NCBI GenBank assembly: GCA_964529305.1
Contig: CAZGUX010000046.1
Span: forward strand, 11,747-75,746
Reading direction: 5' to 3'
DNA: 64,000 nt
Origin: CAZGUX01 sp964529305
Lineage (GTDB): Bacteria > Acidobacteriota > Terriglobia > Bryobacterales > Bryobacteraceae
The number at the start of each line of letters is the position of its first letter. Position 1 is the stretch's first letter. Below the pieces are notes generated by a model. It searched no databases and was not told the origin of the DNA. It saw only the letters and a program-made list of their open reading frames with translations. Shown piece by piece: positions 41,930 through 50,350 of this stretch. The position numbers and the translations under genes were made by a program.

Positions 41930-42859
41930 GTGGGGGGCGATCTCGCAAAAACCCTGAGTGTGGTGCTGATTGCCACGGCAGGCCTGCCTGCGGCCTCGAT
42001 CCCAGGCAGCACCACAAAACCTCCAACATTGGGCGGACCTGTCGTTTTGGAGAGCCCCTACCAAGCCTATGTTCTGAAGCTAATTGGACCGGCTTGGCGT
42101 GCCGGCAAGCCAATGGGTTTCGGTCTCCGTGCCCGATTGAACGAAGGGCCTGAGATTCGCCTGCTGGTCGACACCGGCGCCCGCGGTCTGGTGATCTACC
42201 AAAAAGCGGTCCGCAAGCTGGATCTCGATGGACTCCACCCCTCCTGGCTGGAGGGCTTCGGCGGCGAACGCCGGGCCGCTCGGGCAGCCATCGCCCGTAA
42301 GTTGCAGTTGGGGCTCCTTATCCTGCACAATGTGCCGGTTCAGGTTTGCAGCGAGAGACCGGCGCCTGACATCGACGGCGTCATCGGCGTTGACATATTC
42401 CACGACTTCCTGATCAGGCTTGACGGTCCGAAGAGAATCCTGGAACTGATGCCGTATCCGGAGCCTTCATCGGACTTAGGCGAATTCTATCCATTTCAGC
42501 AGGTTGGCCACCTGATTCTGGTGACGGTGCGTGTGAATCGCCGCCATGAAGGCCAGTTTCTACTGGATTCGGGCGCATCCCATTCGGTGGTGGACCCGGA
42601 GTGGTCGGCGCAAACGGCAGCCCACGCCTACGTGCAAGGAGTTGGTGGTCTCGCGGGTGCGTTCGGCCGGACTTTTCCGGTCGAGGTGGAGTTGGCTGGC
42701 CGCTCCACCTGGGAATCGGATGTCGTCGCCATGGATCTGAAAGCCATCCGCGAACGGCATGGGGTTCCGATCCGCGGCCTGATCGGTTACCCGGCAATGG
42801 AGCGTTCGATTCTCACGCTCGACTTCCGCGAGAAGCGACTGCGGATCTCCGAACGGTAG
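41930..42859 (+). CDS. Double-motif retropepsin-like aspartic protease, exported
   Basis: 309-residue protein with a short leader (AKTLSVVLIATAGLPAASI). Two retropepsin half-sites lie in one chain: LLVDTGARGLVIY (Asp81) and FLLDSGASHSVVD (Asp213), each later followed by a hydrophobic strand with Gly, VIGVDIF (151-157) and LIGYPAM (284-290), the psi-loop partner. Bacterial retropepsins usually have one such site and dimerise; a chain with both copies can form an active site by itself, like pepsin. GTG at 41930 is the probable start. The substrate is unknown. It is divergent from the TonB-type receptor gene. Confidence 0.8.
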   Translation: MGGDLAKTLSVVLIATAGLPAASIPGSTTKPPTLGGPVVLESPYQAYVLKLIGPAWRAGKPMGFGLRARLNEGPEIRLLVDTGARGLVIYQKAVRKLDLDGLHPSWLEGFGGERRAARAAIARKLQLGLLILHNVPVQVCSERPAPDIDGVIGVDIFHDFLIRLDGPKRILELMPYPEPSSDLGEFYPFQQVGHLILVTVRVNRRHEGQFLLDSGASHSVVDPEWSAQTAAHAYVQGVGGLAGAFGRTFPVEVELAGRSTWESDVVAMDLKAIRERHGVPIRGLIGYPAMERSILTLDFREKRLRISER

Positions 42860-43093
42860 CCTGCCGGAAACCGTGCCGACTTTTCCCCGGCAGCCCAATT
42901 CGTCGGCGCGCGATTCTCTTGGCCCACGCCCTCCAACCCTCGATCACAGTGCCGGGAGAGGCGTGGTTGGCGTCCAGTTGACCGCAACCGGCGGGTCCGC
43001 GTTCTGAAGGATTGCTCATTCGTACTAGAACGTGATACAACTTCATTTGTGCCGCGATCTATTCCCCGGAGGCTTCGCTTTTCTCGAGGATTC

Positions 43094-43780
43094 TTGAAAC
43101 ATTTCGGACAGTTGGGTGCCGTGCTGTTCTTCTCCGTCTCCGCCTTCGCCGCGCCGGTGCTCACGGAAAGCTTCGACGACATCACGTCGCTTCCCATCGA
43201 CGGATGGTTTCAGGTCAACAACAGCGCGCCCCTCGGCACTACCGACTGGTTTCAGGGCGACACCGGTACCTTCTCTTCCCACAGCGGCGCTGCCAACTCG
43301 TACATTGCCGCGAATTTCCTCAATGCCGACCTGGGCGGCGGCAACATCAGCAACTGGTTGATCACGCCGGTCGTCACGCTGGTGAACGGTGATACGATTT
43401 CGTTCTACACGCGGGCGAACGGATCACTCGAGGACAGTCTGGAGGTCCGCCTCAGCAATGGAACCACGGACGTTGGCGCGACCGACACGAGCGTGGGTGA
43501 TTTCACCACGCTGCTCACGCCAGTGATCAATCCCCTGCTCAACGGCAACTATCCGACCACCTGGACGCTGATTTCCTATACGATCACCGGGACCCCCACT
43601 CCTATCGAACAACGGGTCGCCTTCCGCTACGTCGTGCCCGACACCACGGTCAACGGCGACTACATCGGGATCGACTCCCTCATCATCGACGCCGCGACGA
43701 TTCCGGAGCCAGCAACGGCCCTTTTGCTGGGTCTCGGGTTGGCCTGCCTGGCCGCTTCCCGCCTCGCACCCCGCCGATAG
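43094..43780 (+). CDS. PEP-CTERM sorted extracellular protein
   Basis: 228-residue exported protein. TTG at 43094 is preceded by GAGGA and opens the leader FGQLGAVLFFSVSAFAAPV; an in-frame GTG at 43049 is the alternative. The body, about residues 20-200, is a choice-of-anchor/lectin-like beta domain beginning ESFDDITSLPIDGWFQVNN. The C-terminus IPEPATALLLGLGLACLAAS then RLAPRR is a PEP-CTERM signal: PEP box, hydrophobic helix, Arg cluster. Such proteins are cut by an exosortase and often released into exopolysaccharide. A TTGCTC/TACAAC pair at 43012-43041 is a weak candidate promoter. No exosortase is in the window. Confidence 0.82.
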   Translation: MKHFGQLGAVLFFSVSAFAAPVLTESFDDITSLPIDGWFQVNNSAPLGTTDWFQGDTGTFSSHSGAANSYIAANFLNADLGGGNISNWLITPVVTLVNGDTISFYTRANGSLEDSLEVRLSNGTTDVGATDTSVGDFTTLLTPVINPLLNGNYPTTWTLISYTITGTPTPIEQRVAFRYVVPDTTVNGDYIGIDSLIIDAATIPEPATALLLGLGLACLAASRLAPRR

Positions 43781-43826
43781 TTCGGTATCATCAGAAGACT
43801 CGCATCACCCATCAGAAGGAGGAAAC

Positions 43827-44279
43827 GTGTTCTTGAGTGAGATCTTTACGGGGAGCGCTGGAACCCGATTCGTTCTGAGCGGCCTGATCCTTTGCGTTTC
43901 AGGCCTGCTGGCCGAGGACCGCGTGAAACCGAAGACGGCGACAGCCCCAAAAGCGGGAACTGCCGGGCAGCAGGGAATGACCATTTCGCGAGATCCCCAG
44001 AGCGGACAATTGCAGTCCGGGACACGGGACATCACGCCACCGCCGTCGAGCGCCACGGTCGGCGAAGCGCCGCAACCGGTACGGCTGCCGAACGGCCTGA
44101 TGATGATCCAGGCGACTGCCGATCACATGAGCACCTCCATCGTCACTCGCAACGCGGACGGCACGCTGAAGTACGAGTGTGTCGACGGAAAAGCCAAGGC
44201 CGAGGCTATGGTGAAGAAACTGGAAGAAGACGCCAGGAAGGACACCAAGGCAACCAAGGAGAAGGCCGGTGAACGGTAA
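43827..44279 (+). CDS. Post-PEP-CTERM-1-like exported protein
   Basis: 150-residue protein. GTG at 43827 follows an AGGAGG site. It has an N-terminal hydrophobic segment (residues 12-29), a Pro/Thr-rich linker and a C-terminal region with NADGTLKYECVDGKAKAEAM. The DGTLKYECV element resembles the small post-PEP-CTERM-1 family, encoded after PEP-CTERM genes and having a conserved Cys at this place. Its C-terminal end is highly charged (EEDARKDTKATKEKAGER). It overlaps the metalloprotease gene by eleven bases. The role is unknown. Confidence 0.72.
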   Translation: MFLSEIFTGSAGTRFVLSGLILCVSGLLAEDRVKPKTATAPKAGTAGQQGMTISRDPQSGQLQSGTRDITPPPSSATVGEAPQPVRLPNGLMMIQATADHMSTSIVTRNADGTLKYECVDGKAKAEAMVKKLEEDARKDTKATKEKAGER

Positions 44280-45705
44280 ATATCTGCTTCGTGCCGGCCT
44301 GTTCTGCGCGGCGATTCCGCTGTTCGGGGCGGCAACCATCACGATCCAAAACCTCGACGGAGCCGGGGAGGGATTCAACGACCCGACGGTGGTCACCCCG
44401 GTTGGAGGCAATTCCGGCGGCACGCTGGGAGCGCAGCGGCTGAATGTATTCCAGGCGGCGGCCAACATTTGGGGCGCGACCCTCACCAGCGTGCCCGCGA
44501 TCGTCGTTCAGGCACAGTTCAATCCCCAGACTTGCACCTTGACTGGTGCCGTCCTTGGAGCCGCCGGACCCACGACCTTCTTCAATGATCCGTCAGGCAG
44601 CATCCTGACTCCGGCCAACACCTGGTTCCACCCGGCCCTGACCAACAAGATCACGGCCAGCGACAACAACGGCGCCACCGGCGAGATCAACGCTACCTTT
44701 AACACGAACCTTGGCGGCGGCGGAGTTGGAGTGGCCGTCGGCTGCGGTTTCACGTTCTACATGGGGTTGGACAACAATCCGCCCCCGGGGCAAACCGATT
44801 TGCTGCCAGTTGTCCTTCACGAACTGGCGCATGGCCTGGGATTCTCCAGTTCGACCAATGCTTCTACCGGGGCCCGATTGAGCAACCTCGATCACAAGTA
44901 CGACACCTTTCTGTTTGACCTGAGCCAGAATCTTGCGTGGCCTTCGATGAGCGACGCGCAGCGCGCAACCTCCGCGATCACGCCCCGCAAGTTGGTGTGG
45001 ACAGGGTCCAACGTAAGCGGAGCCCTCCCTTCCGTCCTGACGCTGGGCACTCCGGAATTGGTGGTCACCGCGCCGCCGTCGCTGGCGAACACCTACCTGG
45101 CGTCGGCCTTTCAGGGAGCCGCGCCCCCGTACCCGAATCTTTCGTTTCCCGGCGTTTCCGGCGAAGTGATGCCCGCGTGGGACTCGGTTGCGCCGCTCGA
45201 CGACGCCTGCAGCGCGATCGCGGCAGCCAGCGCCATTGGCGTCAACGGCAGGATCGCGGTGGTCGACCGGGGCAATTGTCCCTTTGATACGAAAGTGGCA
45301 AACGCGACGGCGGCAGGCGCTATCGGCGTGATCATCATCGACAACGTGGCCGGGTCGCCTCCCACGGTGACGGGAGCGAATGCAACTCCCGCCATTCCGA
45401 GCCTGCTCATTTCGCAGCCGGATGGTGCCTTGCTTCGCAATCAGCTCCGATTCCGGTCCCGAACGCGCAGCGGCATCTTCGCGACCATCCGGTCCAACAC
45501 CGCGGTGTTCTCCGGCGCGGATTCGCTGGGACGGGCGTTGATGTTTACGCCGAATCCGTTCGTGGGAGGATCGTCCGTCGCGCATTGGGATCCCAGCGCA
45601 TTTCGCAGCCAGTTGATGGAACCGGGCTTCAGCCTCGGCCTGACGCTCAGCGTGATTCCGCCCGAGGACCTGTCGTTCCGGTTGCTCCAGGACCTGGGGT
45701 GGTAG
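44269..45705 (+). CDS. Exported PA-domain zinc metalloprotease-like protein
   Basis: 478-residue protein starting at GTG 44269 with leader LLRAGLFCAAIPLFGAA; AAGGAG stands about ten bases upstream. The catalytic motif is VVLHELAHGLGFSS, a metzincin-like HExxHxxGF site (about residue 185). A PA domain lies at about 290-400, with GKIAVVDRGNCPF-type sequence GRIAVVDRGNCPFDTKV, an insertion common in secreted proteases. The C-terminal block SRLAHWD-like (SSVAHWDPSAFRSQLMEPG) includes further family-conserved residues before the last helix LSFRLLQDLGW. It is translationally coupled to the post-PEP-CTERM-like gene. Confidence 0.88.
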   Translation: MNGKYLLRAGLFCAAIPLFGAATITIQNLDGAGEGFNDPTVVTPVGGNSGGTLGAQRLNVFQAAANIWGATLTSVPAIVVQAQFNPQTCTLTGAVLGAAGPTTFFNDPSGSILTPANTWFHPALTNKITASDNNGATGEINATFNTNLGGGGVGVAVGCGFTFYMGLDNNPPPGQTDLLPVVLHELAHGLGFSSSTNASTGARLSNLDHKYDTFLFDLSQNLAWPSMSDAQRATSAITPRKLVWTGSNVSGALPSVLTLGTPELVVTAPPSLANTYLASAFQGAAPPYPNLSFPGVSGEVMPAWDSVAPLDDACSAIAAASAIGVNGRIAVVDRGNCPFDTKVANATAAGAIGVIIIDNVAGSPPTVTGANATPAIPSLLISQPDGALLRNQLRFRSRTRSGIFATIRSNTAVFSGADSLGRALMFTPNPFVGGSSVAHWDPSAFRSQLMEPGFSLGLTLSVIPPEDLSFRLLQDLGW

Positions 45706-45765
45706 ACGGCCGATCGAACCGGGCCGCCCAGAAAGGGCGAGGAGATCTTCAAGGCTGTGGTTGGC

Positions 45766-48700
45766 TTACTCGAAGTACCCGCTGACGTCCACAATGAGTT
45801 CCGTCTGATCGGTCACATAGAAGTTGACCGCGCCGCCGGTTCCGGTGGGGATGATGGCGGCGTTGGCCACCACATACCCCCGGAATGAATTCAGCGTCGA
45901 GACGAGGGGCAGCGGCAGGCCGCCCGGCCATGCCGTGAGGAACGACAAGGGGTCTGTTGGGACGACCGTGACATTGAGCGCCAGCGCCCGCGCGGACGGT
46001 GGAATGCCGCACCTGCTTGCGGAGGCCGTGAGGACGCGGGTCGAGCCAGCGCCGAGCGACGGCTCGCCGAACGCCCCTGTGAACCCGGACCCGTGACGGG
46101 TATCGGCCAGCCGGCACGGAGCCACAGCCGCGAAGTTCAACCCGCCTTGGCCCGGCGGCCCAAAGTAGCCATTGACGTCCAGGATGACCTCCGTTGCCTG
46201 AGAGGCGAAGACGTCGACCGCTCCGTCGGGCCCCGCCGGCACGATAGCCGCGTTGGCCACGACCGTGCCGCTAAACGAGTTGAGCGTGGACACCAGCGGC
46301 TGAGCCGAACCCGAAGGCCACAGGGTCAGATAACTCAGCGGCCCTGGCGGGACGGCCGTCACATTCAACGCATACGCCCGAGCGGCCGGGGGGACTCCGC
46401 AGCCTCCGGCCTGGACGGGAAAACTCCGGGACGACGCAGCGTTGAGACCGGGAGCGCCGAACCGATCGGTTTTGCCCGACCCCGCCCGTGTATCGGCGAC
46501 GCGGCAGGGTGTCAACGGGTAGAACTGAAGCTCTCCGGGGGTCCCCGGGGTGGTGAAATAGCCGTTCACATCGATAATCACGTCGGCGGCATCGGTGACA
46601 AATACGTTGACCGCGCCACTGGTTCCCGCCGGCACAATCGCGGCGTTCGCGACGACGTCGCCCTGAAACGAGTTGAGCGTGGACACCAGCGGCTGGGGCT
46701 GGCCCGTGGGCCAGATCGTCAGGTAGCCCAGGTAGCCGAACGGAACCACCGTCACATTGAGTGAGTAGGCCTGGGCCGCGGCAGGGATGCCGCAGCGGCC
46801 CGCCGGGATCGGAACAGTCCGGGTCGAGCCTGGACTGAAGGTGGGCGGCCCAAACGCTCCACTCGTGCCTTCACCCGCCCTTGTATCCATCACCCGGCAG
46901 GGCGTGACCGGGACGAACCGGTACGGGGCCGCCGCGCCGGTCCCGGAGCTTCGCGAGAAATGCGCCACCACCGATTTCGGGGAGTTCATCTGGAGAAAAC
47001 CCGGATTGAACGGTCCGGAGAGGTCTCCGGAGAACTCCGTGAATGTCCATCCCGGGTTGGGTGCGGCTCTGACCAGAACCGAAGCGCCTTCATCCAGGAA
47101 ATCGTCAGGCGACGGCGGAGTGGTGCTCACGGCCCCGGCGGCAACCGGCGACACGGAACGCGATAGCAAATACTGCGTCGCAAACCTGGCGACGTAGACC
47201 GTGTCCGCCGGGGGAACAGTGATCGTCTGCGATTGAGTTCCGCCATGCAACCACGAGAGGAACGAGTTCCGGCTGTGCGTCCCGGATTGCGGGCTCGGAA
47301 CACCCAGATCGCGTTGCAGTCCGACGACGCTTCGTACGGGTCCGTAGGTCGGCTGGCCGTCCAGGGTGACGCCCAGACGGGGCGGGGACGTCGCCAACGT
47401 GATCGTGGACACTCTCGGCGCAAATTCGCGTCTTACGGTGGTTTCCAGCCCCTGTGCGTCGCGCGCCGTCAGGGTGATCCGGAACGCCACATCCGTCAGG
47501 GCATATGGGGTACGCGACGGGATCGTGAAGGAACCGCCACTGCCGCTAATCGGGCCGAGGAAGGGTCTCACGACGGGGCCGCCCAGGTTGTTGATCCCCG
47601 TCAGATAATTGACGGTCCAGGTCAGGTTCTGTGCGGGCAGGGGCCCGGTCTCCGGGTCGCTGGCCCCGCCCGAGAACGTAATCGTTTCGCCTCCGCTGAA
47701 CAAAGCTCCCGCCGCCGGGGACGTAATGGTCGCCGCCGGCGGTTGGCCGTTGACCACCGTGAGAACCGCCGCATTGCTGGTCAGGCTGCCCGCGGAGTTC
47801 GACACCACCACCTGGAAGGAGGCGCCGGAATCGGTCAGCGTTGCGTTGGCAAGCGTGTAGCTGGCCTGGTTGGCGTTGGCAATGTTCGCCCCGCCCCGCT
47901 GCCACTGATACGTGAGATTCGATCCCGTCGCTGTCACGGTGAAGACTACGGCGGAGCCGGCGGGAACGGTCCGGCTGGACGGATGCGTCGTGATGGAGGG
48001 TGACAGAACGGCGGTGTAGTCGACACGGCGAAGCTCGCCGGCAGTTTCCTCGGCGCCTCGTTGCAGGTAATAGAGGCCCCCCTCCCGGGCCGCGCGAAGG
48101 TCGACGGGACCGGAAGCCCCGGAGAGGAACCTCGCGACGGCGCCCGTCGCGGGATCGAGCGTCGAGATCCAGCCACCGCACAAATCCGCAAAGAAATACT
48201 TGTCACGGTATTCAGGCGGGAATGTCGGGATCGCGGAATCGTAAAACGCTCCGCCGGCAATGGCACAGCCGCGTGGATCGGCATCGGAGCGGTGCGAATA
48301 CGCGAACAATGGCTTGTCGAACAGCGGGTTGTCGTTGGGCCCTTCACTGAGTGGCCAACCATAGTTGGCGCCCGGCCGGCCGGTGTTGATCTCTTCCCAC
48401 GTGTCCTGTCCGACGTCATTGATGAAGATTGTCCCCGTACCCGGCTGGACGGCAAACGTGAACGGATTGCGCAGCCCATAGGCCCAAATCAACCGCCGGT
48501 TCCCGGTTAAATCCGAGTACCCGACGAATGGATTGTCGCTGGGAATCGAGCCGTCCGGATTCGCGCGGAGGATCTTTCCAAGAAGATTGTCGAACGACAA
48601 AGCATTGTTGGGCTCGGCATTGTCGCCGACCGCGATGTAGAGCTTGCCGTCCGCGCCAAAGTGTAGCGCCCCGCCGTTGTGGGCCGCCGAAGCCGGATTC

Positions 48701-49128
48701 AGCGGGTCCAACTCCAGAAGCACGGTCTCGCTGCCCGCAACGGCAATGTCGCCATCGACCGTAAACCGGCTGACCACATTCCGCACCACCGTTCCCGGGC
48801 GGGTATGGTACACATACACGTAGCCGTTCGCGGCGAAATTCGGATCCACGGTAACCCCAAGCAGCCCGCGCTCGACTTCCGAATCGACTGTCAGCGACAG
48901 CAGGGGAGCCGGAAGCAGAACGCCGTTCTTGACGACTCTCAATCTGCCGGCCTGTTCGCACACCAGAACCCTTCCATCCGGCGTAAGGACCAAAGCCGTG
49001 GGCGACGCAAGTCCTCCCGCCACCAGGGAATCAGTAAAGCCCGGCGGAGGCTCTCCTCCTCTAATGGCAATCGCCAACGCCAGGAAAGACAGCGTCACTC
49101 GTGCGATAGCTCCCAGGAACAACATCAT
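45766..49128 (-). CDS. Secreted PQQ-dependent sugar dehydrogenase-like propeller with Ig domain and triple C-terminal module
   Basis: 1,120-residue exported protein; leader about residues 1-24. Residues 30-370 are a soluble glucose/aldose dehydrogenase propeller: PTALVLTPDGRVLVCEQAG, AHNGGALHFGADGKLYIAVG, WAYGLRNPFTFA, NDVGQDTWEEIN. An Ig-like domain (about 375-460, SAVVFTVTATG) and a further beta region (to about 740) follow. Residues about 745-1120 hold three copies of a ~128-residue module with VTPCRVMDTRAG, CGIP, LNVTVVP, LVSTLNSF, VANAAIVPAG and IDVNGYF, the same as in the SBBP protein at 50351. The dehydrogenase would oxidise sugars using PQQ; activity is unproven. Confidence 0.88.
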   Translation of the reverse strand: MMLFLGAIARVTLSFLALAIAIRGGEPPPGFTDSLVAGGLASPTALVLTPDGRVLVCEQAGRLRVVKNGVLLPAPLLSLTVDSEVERGLLGVTVDPNFAANGYVYVYHTRPGTVVRNVVSRFTVDGDIAVAGSETVLLELDPLNPASAAHNGGALHFGADGKLYIAVGDNAEPNNALSFDNLLGKILRANPDGSIPSDNPFVGYSDLTGNRRLIWAYGLRNPFTFAVQPGTGTIFINDVGQDTWEEINTGRPGANYGWPLSEGPNDNPLFDKPLFAYSHRSDADPRGCAIAGGAFYDSAIPTFPPEYRDKYFFADLCGGWISTLDPATGAVARFLSGASGPVDLRAAREGGLYYLQRGAEETAGELRRVDYTAVLSPSITTHPSSRTVPAGSAVVFTVTATGSNLTYQWQRGGANIANANQASYTLANATLTDSGASFQVVVSNSAGSLTSNAAVLTVVNGQPPAATITSPAAGALFSGGETITFSGGASDPETGPLPAQNLTWTVNYLTGINNLGGPVVRPFLGPISGSGGSFTIPSRTPYALTDVAFRITLTARDAQGLETTVRREFAPRVSTITLATSPPRLGVTLDGQPTYGPVRSVVGLQRDLGVPSPQSGTHSRNSFLSWLHGGTQSQTITVPPADTVYVARFATQYLLSRSVSPVAAGAVSTTPPSPDDFLDEGASVLVRAAPNPGWTFTEFSGDLSGPFNPGFLQMNSPKSVVAHFSRSSGTGAAAPYRFVPVTPCRVMDTRAGEGTSGAFGPPTFSPGSTRTVPIPAGRCGIPAAAQAYSLNVTVVPFGYLGYLTIWPTGQPQPLVSTLNSFQGDVVANAAIVPAGTSGAVNVFVTDAADVIIDVNGYFTTPGTPGELQFYPLTPCRVADTRAGSGKTDRFGAPGLNAASSRSFPVQAGGCGVPPAARAYALNVTAVPPGPLSYLTLWPSGSAQPLVSTLNSFSGTVVANAAIVPAGPDGAVDVFASQATEVILDVNGYFGPPGQGGLNFAAVAPCRLADTRHGSGFTGAFGEPSLGAGSTRVLTASASRCGIPPSARALALNVTVVPTDPLSFLTAWPGGLPLPLVSTLNSFRGYVVANAAIIPTGTGGAVNFYVTDQTELIVDVSGYFE
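45769..46935 (-). repeat. Three tandem DTR/NGYF modules, set 1
   Basis: Coding repeats of about 384 bases, three in a row, forming the C-terminus of the sugar dehydrogenase-like protein. Each begins with PCRxxDTR, continues with a CGIP loop and LNVTVVP, and ends with DVNGYF. Their DNA shares runs such as ttgagcgtggacaccagcgg in copies of both this and the 50351 gene. Confidence 0.7.
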
Positions 49129-49309
49129 TGAATGAACCGCGCGTACAAAGAAATTTTAACCCTTTCCCGCCGAAAGAGTTCCGTTGCGCCGCCTCAGAAC
49201 TCCGCGATTAAAAGGGCCACGGAAAAAGTGTTGCACGTTCAGCCTCGCGAGGGTCCCCATCGCGGGGACCCGCAGTAGCGGTGCGGTTGCGGGTTCTCGA
49301 AAAAGGAGA

Positions 49310-49609
49310 CTACGCGATCCGGGTCATTCGGAGCAGGCGGATCGGACTTTCGAGCAGTTCGTCGAGGCGTGCCTTGAACGCCCGCAGGTGTGGCGTCTCC
49401 AGGTGCCGGTCGAGGTGCTCCCCGGATCTCCAGTTCTCGTAGAAGAGGAACTTGCCGGGGGCGGCATGATCTTCGTGAAGATCATACTGCACACAGCCCT
49501 CTTCCAGTCGCGTCGGCCCGACTAACCCGAGCAGGACTTCCCGCAGTTCCTCTTCTTTGCCAGGCCTGGCCTGAATCTCCGCAATCACCGTGAGCAGGTT
49601 CTCAGACAT
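49310..49609 (-). CDS. YgiN-type quinol monooxygenase (ABM domain)
   Basis: 99-residue dimeric ferredoxin-like protein of the antibiotic-biosynthesis-monooxygenase family. The core reads LTVIAEIQARPGKEEELREV, then VGPTRLEEGCVQYDLHED, FLFYENWRSGEHLDRHLETP. These are the normal sequence blocks, including the conserved EGC and ENW. ATG at 49609 follows a GGAGGAA site. Family members oxidise quinols or small aromatics, or bind small molecules; the exact role is unknown. Upstream sequence to 49660 lacks support. Confidence 0.88.
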   Translation of the reverse strand: MSENLLTVIAEIQARPGKEEELREVLLGLVGPTRLEEGCVQYDLHEDHAAPGKFLFYENWRSGEHLDRHLETPHLRAFKARLDELLESPIRLLRMTRIA

Positions 49610-49677
49610 TTCCTCCGATTGTACTCTCCTGCGTGTCTCTTCCGAACCGTGCGCCGGCAAGGCTCCGTGAACCGATA

Positions 49678-50334
49678 ATGGTCATCAAAGAGATGTCCCG
49701 GCGGGCGCATTGTGTTCGGCAGTGGCGAATCCGGGGCTGGGCCCTCCATGGCCGGATTCCCGGCGGCGTCCGTGCCCCCCTCGAAGAGGCGATTCGGGCC
49801 GTCCCGGATCCGATCATGGGACGTCTGCCGGCGCTGTCGATTCATCTTCAGCCAGCGTTCACCGAGTCCGGAATGGCTTCGACGTGGACGGATGCTCCCG
49901 CCGGTGTCGAGATCCGGATCGCGACCGAAGGAGTCTCCCCGCATGATTGCGCGATCGAACTCCTGCTGTGCGCCAGCCAGGTGCTGTGGGATCGCCTCGA
50001 CGAAAGCGAGCGGCTGGACTGGTTCCGGCAACTCCAGGCCGAAATCGAGGCGGGTGTCGCCGGTGAAATTGACGAAGCGGCAGTTCGTGAGAAACGGATG
50101 CTGCTCTCTTCGCGCGCTCAGGCCTCCAGCGTCCGGCGCCTCGAGAGTTACGCCCGCCAGTCGTTTGCCTCCACCGCGGCCGAATACTGTCACGCGCTGT
50201 GGCACGACGTCGGCGTCAGGAGAGGGAAAGCGCACCTCCCGGCAGCATGGCTGCGACGGCGATTCGAGTTGCTCGCGCGCTGGTTTCCGCCCGGCCGGAC
50301 CCTGTTCGCGCCGGCAGGGCAAGACCGCGGCTAA
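49678..50334 (+). CDS. Hypothetical protein
   Basis: 218-residue soluble protein from ATG 49678 (an in-frame GTG at 49633 is possible). It has no leader or helix of membrane type. Acidic helical sequence includes WDRLDESERLDWFRQLQAEI and then AVREKRMLLSSRAQASSVRR; an Arg-rich part with WLRRRFELLARWF follows. I recognise no family. The frame is long and unbroken and reads with GC-rich third positions, which is the main evidence that it is a gene. It is convergent with the 50351 protein gene, whose stop lies 17 bases away. Confidence 0.6.
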   Translation: MVIKEMSRRAHCVRQWRIRGWALHGRIPGGVRAPLEEAIRAVPDPIMGRLPALSIHLQPAFTESGMASTWTDAPAGVEIRIATEGVSPHDCAIELLLCASQVLWDRLDESERLDWFRQLQAEIEAGVAGEIDEAAVREKRMLLSSRAQASSVRRLESYARQSFASTAAEYCHALWHDVGVRRGKAHLPAAWLRRRFELLARWFPPGRTLFAPAGQDRG

Positions 50335-50350
50335 TGCGCATTAACCCGCG

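Noticed and set aside
41730..42113. Minus-strand frames in the spacer between the TonB receptor and retropepsin-like genes
   Set aside because: They overlap the start of the retropepsin-like gene, read Arg/Ser/Pro-rich low-quality protein and have no ribosome site.
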